The position numbers and the translations under genes were made by a program. Shown here in pieces: positions 9,275 to 19,255 of a DNA stretch of 64,000 bases (position 1 is the stretch's first letter; every line of letters begins with the position of its first letter). The notes under the pieces are model-generated. The model saw nothing but the letters and a program-made list of their open reading frames with translations, was not told where the DNA came from and made no database searches. This DNA is from Lasioglossum baleicum (lineage: Eukaryota; Arthropoda; Insecta; Hymenoptera; Halictidae): positions 310,001 through 374,000 of the forward strand of contig NW_027469125.1 in assembly GCF_051020765.1 (NCBI RefSeq), written 5' to 3'.

Positions 9275-12200
9275 GGGGGGAGGAGTCACTCGAAGGGGCC
9301 AGAGAGACTCCACCAGAAGTAATATCGGCCCGAGTATTAAATCTCGGAGAAAAGAGACCACCACTATTAACTGTCAATACACTGATCAGAACGCTGCCGG
9401 TACGCGCACTGGTGGACTCGGGGTCGTCAATCACTTTCGTTAGTCGGGAAGTATTAGATCGGGTTGACGACGGCGTCGTATGCATTGAAAATACGGAAAA
9501 GCCCTGCTATTTCCTCCTGGCCACGGGGACAATCGATCGTGCAGTCGAGCGGGCCCATTTCGGGTTAAAGATCGCGAAGAAGGAACACCGGATCTCGGCG
9601 CGCGTATTGGACAATCTCGTGACCCCTCTCCTTTTGGGTACAGATTCAATTGCACTCTTGATTGTTGCGGAATTTCACAGAGCAATCTGGTATTTCGCGT
9701 CTCATCCGAGTGAGAAGTTTCCCTTCGATGACGCTCCACCAGCCACCGTGTGCTGTGGGTTACAGATTTTGAGTGATTCGGAAAACGATCGTTTAACGAA
9801 ATTCCTCGAGGCCGAGCTGCCGGAGTTTAAAAAGATCAAGGGATTGACGGACTTGATCAGCCACCGTATAGACGTGGGCGACCACCCACCCATTAAGCAA
9901 CGCTATTATGCCGTCTCTCCGAAAATTCAGGAAGCTATTTACGCCGAAGTTGACACCTTATTGGCGGACGGCATAATAGAACCGTCACAGAGTGGCTGGT
10001 CAAGCCCTATAGTCATGGTTAAAAAGCCAAACGGAAAATATCGGTTCTGTTTGGACTTTAGGAAGGTGAACGAGGTCTCGAGGAAAGACGCGTACCCCTT
10101 ACCGCTCATGACTCAGATCTTGGATAAACTGCGATCCGCAAAATACATCTCGACCCTTGATCTCAGTCAGGCCTATTTTCAGATTCCGTTAGAATCGAAC
10201 AGTCGCGAGATAACCGCGTTTACGGTGCCGGGTAAAGGACTTTTTCACTTCCGTAGGATGCCATATGGGCTGACGGGGGCCCCGGCTACATTTCAACGAT
10301 TACTAGACCGTCTAATTGGGCCTGAGATGGAGCCCCACGTGTTCTCCTATTTAGATGACGTAATTATCGTCACAAAAACATTTGAGGAACACCTAGTAAG
10401 GTTGAAACGCGTGTTAGACAAAATAAAAGCTGCCGGTTTAATCATTAACCCGGAAAAGTGCGAGTTTTGTCGCGCTGGGGTCCGGTACCTGGGTTTCGTA
10501 GTCAGCAGGGAAGGCTTAACTGTCGATCCGGATAAAATCCAGCCGATGGTGTCGTATCCAGCCCCGAAGAACGTGAAGCAAGTGCGGCGTTTCTTAGGGA
10601 TGGCTTCCTGGTATAGGAGGTTCATCCCGGGATTCGCTACGCTTGCGGAGCCGTTAAACAAATTACTTCGGAAGGACTGCGAGTGGGTTTGGAAGGACGG
10701 ACAGCAATCCGCCTTCGAAGCCCTCCGCGAAATGATAGCCTCCGCACCGACACTATCCTGTCCTGACTTCGAAACACCATTTACGGTACAAACCGACGCG
10801 AGTACTGTCGGGTTAGGCGCGGTACTGACACAAGAGATCGAGGGTATTGAAAAGGTAATTGCATTCGCGAGTCGCGCTCTGTCGCTGCTGGAACGGAAGT
10901 ACTCAGCAACGGAGTTGGAGTGCTTAGCGGTACAAAAGTTTAGACCGTATTTAGAGGGGTACAAATTCACCGTGATAACAGATCACAACAGCTTACGGTG
11001 GTTGCGTAAATTACAGAACCCCTCAGGGAGATTAGCGCGGTGGGCCTTACAGCTCCTCGAATACGACTTCAAGGTCGTATACCGACAAGGTGCCCTCAAC
11101 CGAGTGCCGGATGCATTCTCGCGAGCGTATGAGGGAAGGGAGGTCACCGAAGGGGAGGTTGAGATTGCGGCTGCCGTGCGTGCGAGGTGGTACGAGAGCA
11201 AATTAGCGGAGGTAGAGGGAAACCCCCAAAAATTTAAGGACTGGTCGATTCGGAATGGGGAATTATTTTGCCGGAGAACCGATCCCCTGATCGCGGAGAC
11301 CTTAGGTCGAGATGGGGACGAGTGGAAATTGGTGGTCCCCGAGGAGCGCAGGACCGAGATCTTGCAGGAGGCACATGATGGCCCCCAAGCCGGACATTTA
11401 GGTATCGAGAAGACATACCACCGCGTCGCGACCCGATACTACTGGCCGGGCATGTACAGAACAACTGTGGAATACGTAAGACGCTGTACCACTTGCCAGC
11501 TGACAAAGGTGGAGCAGTCGCTCCCGTCGGGGCTGATGGGTCGGCGCCGTATCGACATGCCCTGGTCAATAGTCGCTGCCGATATCATGGGACCATTCCC
11601 TCCTAGCAAGTCCGGTCATGCATACCTCCTCGTGATGCAGGACTTATTCACTAAATGGATTGAGTGCGCCCCACTCCGAAGAGCGACCGGTCCTAAAATG
11701 GCGGAGGCCCTCGAAAGCCTCATTTTTTAGCGGTGGGGAACACCGGATGTGCTCCTCACCGATAACGGGACGGAATTTGTAAACAAGTGTTTGCAGGAGT
11801 TAGCGAAAGAATACGGTATTCGTATTACTACGACCCCTCCGTACCACCCGCAGGCAAACCCCGTAGAAAGAGTCAATCGAATCTTGAAAACCATGATGGT
11901 GGCGTACATCGGGAGGGATCACCGAGAGTGGGACGTACACTTAGATAAATTCAGATTCGCGTACAACACGGCGCATCATTCAGTACTGAAGACTTCTCCA
12001 GCATTTTTAAATTTCGGGCGAGAGCCGAGGCCAGCGAAATGCTTGCGGGCGAGCAGCGAGCCGCCACTAGATTTAGAAGTAGCGTCCACAGAACAGTGGA
12101 AAGGCAGAATTGCTCAACTGCAAACGTTACGCAGTTGGGTAGTAGAAAATTTAGAAGACGCGTATAATAATCAGGCGCGTTACTATAACGAAAAACATAG

Positions 12201-12438
12201 GGACGTGGAATTCGAGGTCGGGGATAAAGTAATGAAAAGACAAAGAGTTCTTTCATCTGCGGCACAGCACGTCGCAGCGAAGTTAGCCCCCAAATACACC
12301 GGTCCCGTCGTGATAACGCGAAAGTTATCACCGGTAGTGTACGGGTTGTCGTCCGAAGACGGCGGAGATTTGGGGAAAGCACACTTCAGCGACCTTAAAG
12401 CGTACCGTCCATCATACGCACCAGAAACAAGTAGCTGA
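9275..12438 (+). pseudogene. pol: Pol of gypsy copy A (protease, RT, RNase H, integrase) with an amber stop
   Basis: The frame is -1 to gag. Domains: protease with VDSGSS (about 9414); reverse transcriptase with FCLDFRKVNEV and YLDD (about 10350); RNase H with QTDAST (about 10790); chromovirus-like HHCC region (GHLGIEKTYHR, RCTTCQ); integrase core with DIMGPFP and LTDNGTEF (about 11760). Two lesions are visible against copy C: a 12-nt deletion in RNase H near 10930 that removes the WSVE region, and a TAG at 11728-11730 replacing a serine codon just before the integrase RWGTPDV motif. The frame continues after the stop to 12438. The product would copy element RNA and integrate the DNA. Confidence 0.92.
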
Positions 12439-12446
12439 AAGTTTGA

Positions 12447-12459
12447 GATTTCCCTACAG
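12447..12459 (+). promoter_or_regulatory. Putative splice acceptor before the third ORF (copy A)
   Basis: The pyrimidine-rich sequence GATTTCCCTACAG lies eight bases past the pol stop. Copy C has CTTTTCCCTACAG at the same place (about 62700-62712), and B the same on the minus strand (55237-55249). The surrounding intergenic sequence differs, so the word is conserved. It suggests a spliced subgenomic mRNA for the third ORF, as used by env genes in gypsy-type elements. No donor was identified. Confidence 0.55.
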
Positions 12460-12520
12460 TATTCACAAGAACCGCTGCCGGATGGAAGGGACTGCCGGAG
12501 TAAGAGGAGCTGCCGGGACC

Positions 12521-13744
12521 ATGACGCCAATTGGAGAACTGTGCGCCGCCCTAGAACGGATACACGGCACCGAGGACTGGGGAGCAGTAAGGGGGCTGCT
12601 TCAGGAGTATTTAGCGAGGGGACACCAGAGGACGGTGGCAACGCAGACCCCACCACATCGACTGCCGGAGTGCGAAAGGACCAAAACATCGGTCTACAAA
12701 TCGGCCGACGATCGGCCAGAATCGGACCAATGGAATAGTCGAGGTAATAGAGGACCTCGATGCGACCCTCGAGGAGATAGAGGATCTACCCGAAGACCTT
12801 CCGGAGGGTCCAGCACAGGAAGAGGACGAACCGCTGCCGGAGGAACCAAACGAAGACAGGGAGAAGCCGCTGCCGGAAAATCCCGCCAGACCAACCGAAC
12901 ATCTAGTATGGGCGGACGAATCGGAGGGGTCCACATCCAATGGCCCAAGAACGACGGAGAACATTACGTCGGAGGCGGCCGAACCGATCGAGGCTGCCGG
13001 ATCGATACAGGACGGCAAAGCCAGGAGGGCTGCCGGGGTCGGGGAGGAGGCCAAACCCACGGGGGTTGTCCAGCCACCGGAGGTGAAAGGATCCGAGGAG
13101 GCTGTCGAACCCACAGAGGGTACCGGCCCCACGGAGGAGGCCAGGACCAAAACACTGCCGAATAAAGAAAACCAACAGCCGGAGGACGACAATGACTTTG
13201 CCTGGGTCCACCGACAGGGATTGGCCCGCCTAAGACTGGAAAGGGCGAGGGCATCAGTCATTGAAAGAGGGGACACCGCTGCCGGGATAACGATAGAGGA
13301 AGGGCCACCGAAGACACCGACGCCTCCGCCGAGCACTCCAAGCAGACAGGAGAGGAAGCTGCCGGAAGACCGAAAGGGGCAACACCCGTTTGGGTTTATT
13401 CCAAAGGGTCCAACGTGCTGAAGCTGGAATGGTTTGTACCCACCCCGGAACCGGAAATGGGGGCACCAAAGGCCCGAAAGGAAACACCAGTACCAAGGGG
13501 GAGGCCGGAGGAACCCCGAACGGCAGTCCGCAAGGCAGGGCCGGGTCGAAGATACACCGAAGAGGACCTGAGGGCCAGGCAGGAAGGATGTTGGAGCTGC
13601 GGTTCCCTCGAACACCGCCAAAGAAGCTGCCGGAACCCACGGAGTGACTATTGCTTCCGATGTGGGCGCCCCGGATTTTCGGTTAAAACGTGCCCCTTGT
13701 GCGGGCCACGATGGAAGGTGGGGGGCCCACACGAGCCATGGTAG
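12521..13744 (+). pseudogene. Third ORF of copy A: acidic protein with nucleocapsid-like zinc knuckles, frameshifted
   Basis: It starts at an ATG after the putative splice acceptor. The N-terminus (GELCAALERIHGTEDW) matches copy C in pattern. An acidic, proline-rich middle with repeated LPE and AAG follows in another frame (from about 12730), including FAWVHRQGLARLRLE, which matches FEWVHRHGIARLREE in copy C. The frame changes again near 13415, and the C-terminus has a zinc knuckle (CWSCGSLEHRQRSC) followed by CFRCGRPGF and CPLCGPRW. Two frameshifts (about 12700-12735 and 13400-13420) break it. The C-terminal zinc region resembles that of this family's own Gag. The position is that of env, yet no signal peptide or membrane segment is seen. 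Confidence 0.8.
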
Positions 13745-14335
13745 TGCCGGATAGCCGAGGGGGGGGGGCAACCGGCGTCGAGAAAGAAGACGCAAGGGGG
13801 AAGAAAAAGTTTGTTTTGTTAATGGGTTTCTTTTGGCTGCCGGAAACGAAAAGACTGATTAGCCGTAAGAGGAAAATGTTTATTTTTTTTTATATTACCA
13901 AAGATTTACTAAGATTGGTATTACCTAACAGTTACTAAGATTTGTATTACCTAAGATTTACTAAGATTTGTATTACCTAAGAGTGAGTAAAAGTATTAAA
14001 ACGGCCATGGCTCCCGGCGAAAAGTAACGGGAGAAAGGAACACTTGTCAGTCGTAAACCCCGAACCCACCCCGATCCCAGTTTTGCGAACTTAGCGATCA
14101 TACGCGAGCGTTGCAGATAGCGGCCGGTAGGATAGGAGGCCTCGCCCGAACATACTGTACAAGTGAGCGTAAGTATGTATTTCTGTTATTGTCTGGGTAA
14201 TGGTGAACGGTCATAGTGGTTGTCGAAATACTGGGGAACGACCGAGGTCGAGCGTTCGCTACCGACCCTACCAGAGATCTGGCAGAGGTTTCCCACGGGT
14301 ATGACCTGGTCTCTCCCAGGGGGGGGGGGAGGAGT
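13745..14335 (+). other. 3' untranslated region and polypurine tract of copy A
   Basis: Non-coding; contains short direct repeats of TTACTAAGATTTGTATTACC (about 13905-13980). The polypurine tract, a G run followed by AGGAGT, ends at 14335 directly before the LTR. The deleted copy at 33330-33814 and copy B (53523-53537) have the same tract, which fixes the LTR start. A donor-like AGCGTAAGTATG (about 14168) is kept in both this copy and the deleted one. Confidence 0.75.
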
Positions 14336-16084
14336 TGTGACGTGGCAGTTTTGCCAACGTCACCCGATGCCGTTTATCGGAAGACCGGGTCACCCTCTGG
14401 CAGCCTAATACGCGAGAGGCGCCGTGGCGAGCGCTCGCCCTGGGTGCGAACGAGACCCATGTGCGAGTTCTAATATTTTTGAGCGTCGCGCCAATTGCGC
14501 GACGCGTATCTACAGGACCGTAGTCGGGCCCCGAGTGGGGACCCGAAGCACCTCTCCCGCCGAGAAACGGAAAATATCGGCGCCGGCGATAACTCCAACG
14601 CCGAGCAAAGCGAAGAATCGACGTGGCACAGGAAAAACAACCTGGAGGCGCCGACGAAGATGGGAGCTGCCAAGACAGGAATCTCAGCGGACTCGCCGTC
14701 GCCTCATCCGGAGAGAAACCGGATCGCTGCCGGATTGGCTCACGTCGATCACCTCTGCGGGAAGCAGCCAATCCACACACGCCGCTGCCGGAGAACCACC
14801 GAATCGCCGAGCGCCAGGGACCGTCACGCAGGGCTAGGCCCTGTCCGAAAATCTATCCGCGATAGGTCGAACTGCGTGCGGGGGGATCAGAGCGGCAAGG
14901 GGGGATGCTTCTCTTCCGCGTTCCCGAGACACGCAGGAAGGATCACTTCTTCGTTGGCTCGAATACCCGATAGTCGTGCGTTAGAGATCTCAATTATTGC
15001 GTAAAAACCGAAAAGTACTTTGTAATACTGCGAAGAAAGCTGCCGGTCTGAGGGACGAGAACGGTCGACGATCCATCGTTACCCTGGGTAAGCTTTTGTC
15101 AGATCTAATTTCGTGAAGTGATCTTTCTCGCGTGGGCACGGTAAGCGTGTCGTGTCCGCGATCGCGTCGCCGAAACACCGACGCGGCTTCGAAGCTGCCG
15201 TTATTCGCGGAGAACGTTATTCAATTCGCGAACGGGGCGAACCCGTCGGTCAGCGAACGCGCGAGGAAAATATATATGGCGGATGCTAGTTTCAATAGAG
15301 GTCGGATGAGTGGATCCGCGCGTCGTCTTGACCTCGACGCACGCGGTGACGGAGTTTAGCGTGAAACTAGACATCAATTAATTTAGCGAGAATCCGCGCG
15401 TCGTTGCAGTTTCAATCGAACCTCGAGTCGTCCCGCGGTGCGACGCCGCCACGTGTTCTCGTCGTATCCCCGCGACTTGTTCTGCCGACGAGAAGCTTAT
15501 AATAACGCGTATTCCATCCGAATCCGGGCGTAGAACGCGAAGATCGTGAGCGCCGACATTAACATCCCGTTGCTGCCGGATTCATAGCGTAAGGGAAGGG
15601 ACCGGGAAAAGGTCAAATCGCGCGTGCAATGATCCGTCGTTGCCGATCACCTGTTACGCGCCGGCTAACCTAAAAACGCTGCCGGTCGTTGTCGACAGTC
15701 GTTCTGTAACCATCGTCGAACGAATAAAGTTGTGTTAGCCGAATCTCTGAGTCGTTATTGCGTGAGAAACCTTCCCGCCGCGGGGAATTCCCCGTGTTCG
15801 ACCCGCGTAGAATCCTGCGACCATTAGTATCTCATCTCCGCGTAATATCGATTGGCGCAGGCTCGTATGGTTGTCTCTCATCGTGTTTATTAGCGAATTT
15901 AGCGTGGCATCTTCTGTGCCTGGCGCCCGAACTGTACGTAAGAGATCTCGAGAGACGACGAGCCTGCGTACAATTTTTGTCCCGGGTGGACCACGTTTCG
16001 CGCGGCCGAACGTGGTCCGGCGGTAACGCTTGTAAATACCCGGAGCCGCTATCGTTTCGCTAAGAAACGAGAAACGACGTGACA
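14336..16084 (+). repeat. 3' LTR of gypsy copy A
   Basis: It starts TGTGACGTGGCA after the polypurine tract and ends ACGACGTGACA. Nearly the same sequence occupies 33815-35470, and a diverged one 51797-53522 (minus). At 1,749 bp it is long for a gypsy LTR. The first 28 bases are a palindromic stem; near the right end lie two stem-loops around the word TGGCGCCCGAAC (see 15906-16018). Open frames inside it are not conserved as proteins. The right flank begins GTAC. Confidence 0.85.
15906..16018 (+). other. Structured region near the LTR 3' end with TGGCGCCCGAAC
   Basis: A short stem-loop GGCAT-CTTCT-GTGCC (15906-15920) is followed directly by TGGCGCCCGAAC (15921-15932). A 10-bp perfect stem GGACCACGTT/AACGTGGTCC follows (15988-15997 with 16009-16018). 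The same arrangement is at 35292-35404, 31836-31948 and, on the minus strand, 51876-51988, with changed stem bases but kept pairing. Confidence 0.65.
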
Positions 16085-16169
16085 GTACAAAAAAAAATTT
16101 ATATTACAATCTATAAAAAAACAATCAGTTCAAAACGAATTATTAACTGAGATTAAATTGAAAATTAAT

Positions 16170-16640
16170 ATAAACTATATGATAATTATTAATAACATTG
16201 ATGTTGAAAACGGATTGGTTAATGGAGCACACATGCGGAATATTAAAATTTATTACTTTTCAAGAAAATACTAAAATTCCGTCTATATTGTGGTTAGATT
16301 TTCAATTGGCCAGAGTAGGAGTGAAAGTAAGAACTCGTTATCGTGATTATATGAAAAATGCAAATATTCATCAAAATTTAACACCAATAATAAAAATATC
16401 GAATCAAGTAAATATGTCGAGTGAGGAAAAATATCAAATCACACGTAGTCAATTTCCAGTGGTTCCTGCTGAAGCGATTACGATGCATAAAAGTTGTATG
16501 TAGCACTGAGCAGAGTTTCAAAATTGAGCGCGGTTTATATATTTTGGGACAATGGAAATTAACAGTGTCGAAGAAAACCAAGACCAATACTGCAAACCCG
16601 GATAATGAGGAGTTGTATCGTTCTCGAAAAACTAATTAAG
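16170..16640 (+). pseudogene. PIF1-type DNA helicase C-terminal fragment
   Basis: Read across small frameshifts, the plus strand gives an NGACGILK-like stretch, then ITRSQFPVVPAEAITMHKS, then ALSRVSKLS and GLYILGQWK. These are the last helicase motifs of PIF1/Helitron helicases (the HKSQG and ALSRV blocks). The ATPase core with Walker motifs is absent. It is AT-rich, unlike the neighbouring LTR, and is the sequence copy A landed next to. It is probably a Helitron remnant, different from the one at 49146-51405. Confidence 0.65.
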
Positions 16641-17281
16641 ACAATTTATTTTGCAACATTAGTATGCTATAACAAGGAACCAAGCGAGCAATGAGACTGC
16701 GATGCTCGTTTAATGCGACGCCATATAGCAAACATTTTGATAAGTAGAAAACTATTGAATTTCCCTCAAAACGTATAATCTTCTTAAAACGTACACTTAA
16801 TAATGAAAATAATATACTGCAACTAACGAATCGGGAAGTTCTTTGTGTAGCTCGTGGAGAGTCACACACCAAATAAAAAAAAACATTAATAGCTATAGGT
16901 ACTACTAGCCATGCGTAAGACTAACCCTTTCGCAAGAGCAGTCCTATCCGCGAGCTCGCGAAGCGAGCGAGCAAAAACAACCCTACTCGCGAGCGAGCGA
17001 AGCGAGCGAGCAACAATAACCCTCTAGTTAATTTAATAAGTGAGTCTCGCTTAGTTCTTGTCCCTACATCAGCCATGCACAGGTGGACGATTTGGGAGCA
17101 GGAGCAATCGACCCTGCTCCTGAGCAAGGGTCGGAGCAGTGACCTTGCTCGGACGTATGGAAGGGGAACCCACCAATTGTAAACGGAGCACGAGAGAAGA
17201 CGAGAAGAAGAGCGTATGAGAGTGGGGGCGGCGTCTACGTTGTTGTAGTCTGACCACTCCGGCGCGCTCTCCACTTCCCCA
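16641..17281. other. Non-coding; inverted partner of sequence right of the Transib element
   Basis: No gene is seen. Two GC-rich palindromic units built on GCGAAGCGAGCGAGC lie at 16950-17012. From about 17070 the sequence is an imperfect inverted match to 23407-23545, sharing GAGCACGAGAGAAGACGAG and GGGAACCCAC. It may therefore be an outer, subterminal part of the neighbouring transposon or a separate repeat present on both sides. Confidence 0.5.
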
Positions 17282-18217
17282 CGCCCCACAGTGTGCCAAA
17301 TGGCATTTTTAGCTGGACAAAATGAACTTTCAAATCAACAAAAACTAACTGGGCCAATATGCTCTAAAATAACCCTGGATTAAAATCCTTGAATATTAAA
17401 ACTGAAAATTCTTTTGTTATATGTTTACAGAGCGTGTAAACTTCACCTAAAAAGCGGACGCCTAACCTATAAATGAATGGGCACATTGCCATACGCGCTA
17501 GAAATATGTTAAAATGTACTAAGGAGTATTTAAATTTTCTCTGTATAATGGATATAGCATCTTAAAACATGTATTTTCACTTTAGTAATTCCAAATTATC
17601 GATAACATTCCTCTATTTTTGTAAATTAAGTGTCAAAGACGGTACTTATTTTTCCACAGAAACGCTTATGTTACTCCTCTTCGTTAATGAATTAGTATAT
17701 GGTCCACGTCGGTCCACGCGATGAAATTTACATTATTATAAAGTAGAGATTCTCTACTTTATTTTGGTACCCAACTTAGCTTGCTAATCGCTGCTAATGG
17801 ATACTAATTTTTACAATGAAGTTACGTCGTTTTACGTTCACGCTCGTGACAATCACAGCCCGGGCCGGGCGCGCGTTCCGAACGCAGCCGATACCATCGC
17901 CACTTAGCGATTTGTTTAGTCTACTCGTTGAAACCTATGGATTGGTTTCGTTCATTGTATACAGGGTGTCCCAAGACCCCTTCGACTCCGGGAAATGGGA
18001 GGTTCCTTAGGTCATTTGAAGCAACATTTTCCTTTGCACCAATGTCAGCCGGGGCTTTGTTTAGGAGTTATTAACGAAAAACACGGACCAATCAGAGCGC
18101 GACCTAGACGCGCGATGGCACGTTCAGTCCAGCGCGCCGGGAGACGAGCGCGGTGTAACGCCGCGATGCCGCAACGAACAAGAGTTTCTCGAGATTATGT
18201 GAATCTTCTCCGATTTG

Positions 18218-18570
18218 GATGAGCTTTGGATATGATGTCAAGACCATCATTCTGAACAACATTTCCTTTTACAGTTTTTGTCGGCCGGCTTTAGTTTACG
18301 CGATAAATGTAAAAACTTGTAATTGTAAATCGATCGATTGTACTATCTTCTACCCGATTTGGATGACCTTTGGATATGTTGTCAAGACCATGATTCTGAA
18401 CAATATTTCCCTTTACAGTTTTTGTCGGCCGGCTTTAGTTTACGCGATAAGTAACTTGTAATTGTAAATCGATCGATGTACTATCTGAACTATCTCCTCT
18501 CCGATTTCGATGAGCTTTGGATATGTTGTCAAGACCATGATTCTGAACAACATTTCCTTTAGACTTTTTG
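18218..18570 (+). repeat. Tandem ~145-bp units in the left foldback arm
   Basis: Three units start with a variant of GATGAGCTTTGGATATG at about 18218, 18365 and 18509; the middle of the unit has TTTTTGTCGGCCGGCTTTAG. The right arm has two units in inverse orientation (about 19690-19930). Such arm-internal repeats are typical of foldback elements. Confidence 0.8.
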
Positions 18571-19042
18571 TCGGTCGGAAGAACTTTACTTGTCAATTCA
18601 TATGGGTGGATCTCTTTACCCGACTTACGGCAACTTTACCCGAACGAGGGAAAAAGCAGAAACTGATTGTATTAAAACCTCACTTATTCAGCCGTAAATC
18701 CATTTGCTGCTTCGAAATGTGTGTCACTGGGTCACTCGGTGACGAACTGCACAGATGTCTTCAGGTATACGACAGTACCGAAAGCTAAGGGACGTACGGC
18801 CAGGTCGACGAACTGCACAGCCGGTGGTAAAAGGCCTACGGGATGCGCGGTCAAGTCGACGATCCAGAATTTCAGTTTCACTTTCGAATCGATAAATAAT
18901 TCGTATGTTTATTTCACACAGATGCCTTGAAATTTTTCCACACTCACAATCACTGTTCACATTTGTCAACACATAGTTATGCACTAATAATAATTGCCAT
19001 ATCCCTTGTCCTGCTGCACAAATCACAACAATCAGGTAATGC

Positions 19043-19255
19043 AATCACTAGACTGCGGATTTCATGCATTTGTAGCAAACATGAGTAGGTGCATTTTAAG
19101 ACACTAGAGAGATTAAAGTAATTTCAGAACACCAATGTATTATTTTCAACTTCTTAAAATGATCACAGTAAGAATCAAATATCTGTCTGGCTCCTGTCCC
19201 TTGTAATAGCGGCAGCCAACTTTCATTTTACATAAAGATCCGCAGTCTAGTGATT
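19043..19255. mobile_element. MITE-like element in the foldback loop
   Basis: A 213-bp stretch bounded by perfect 18-bp inverted repeats AATCACTAGACTGCGGAT (19043-19060 and 19238-19255). It lies in the 286-bp loop between the foldback arms and has no coding capacity. The family is not recognised. Confidence 0.65.

Larger units (their letters stand above)
6784..9322 (+). pseudogene. gag: Gag of gypsy copy A, split by a solo LTR
   Basis: The first part (6784-7225) is an acidic N-terminus followed by EMYCRGTP and GAPGEDSAAFLERF, matching copy C. The frame is then broken by a 1,167-bp insertion and resumes at 8397 with ALHWYKRREAEIDTW, the retrotransposon Gag capsid region, including FGDPEY and NIKDRSQGENE. 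The C-terminus has a zinc knuckle (CWNCWKKGHRSRDC), then CYRCGA and CRNC. The insertion plus its 4-bp duplication is 1,171 nt; removing it puts the two halves back in one frame, so gag was intact when the LTR landed. The ATG at 6784 is chosen because it precedes the conserved acidic region. Gag would form the particle and bind element RNA. Confidence 0.85.
6000..16084 (+). mobile_element. Ty3/gypsy element, copy A (5' LTR missing; nested insertion)
   Basis: From left to right: leader, gag (6784-9322, split by a solo LTR at 7226-8392), pol (to 12438), third ORF (12521-13744), 3' untranslated region, polypurine tract and 3' LTR (14336-16084). The organisation matches copies B and C at 51797-64000, with diverged sequence. 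No copy of the 1.75 kb LTR is found upstream of gag, so the 5' LTR is lost or was replaced where the BEL element now abuts. The element is dead: one amber stop and a 12-nt deletion in pol, and two frameshifts in the third ORF. The left limit is approximate. Confidence 0.85.

Noticed and set aside
6784..13744. An envelope gene in the gypsy elements
   Set aside because: The third ORF has zinc knuckles and no signal peptide, cleavage site or membrane segment.
12611..13795. A 394-codon open frame on the minus strand opposite the third ORF of copy A
   Set aside because: It is the complement of a GC-rich, frameshifted ORF; the sense strand carries conserved zinc knuckles and matches copy C.
14216..14865. 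Open frames repeated at 14216-14865 and 33698-34344
   Set aside because: They repeat because the LTR and 3' untranslated region are repeated; frames are not kept in the B LTR.
15921..15932. TGGCGCCCGAAC as a normal primer-binding site marking the LTR end
   Set aside because: LTR ends defined by TGTGACG...GTGACA and by 4-bp duplications (ATAT, CCAC) lie about 150-180 bp further out in every copy.
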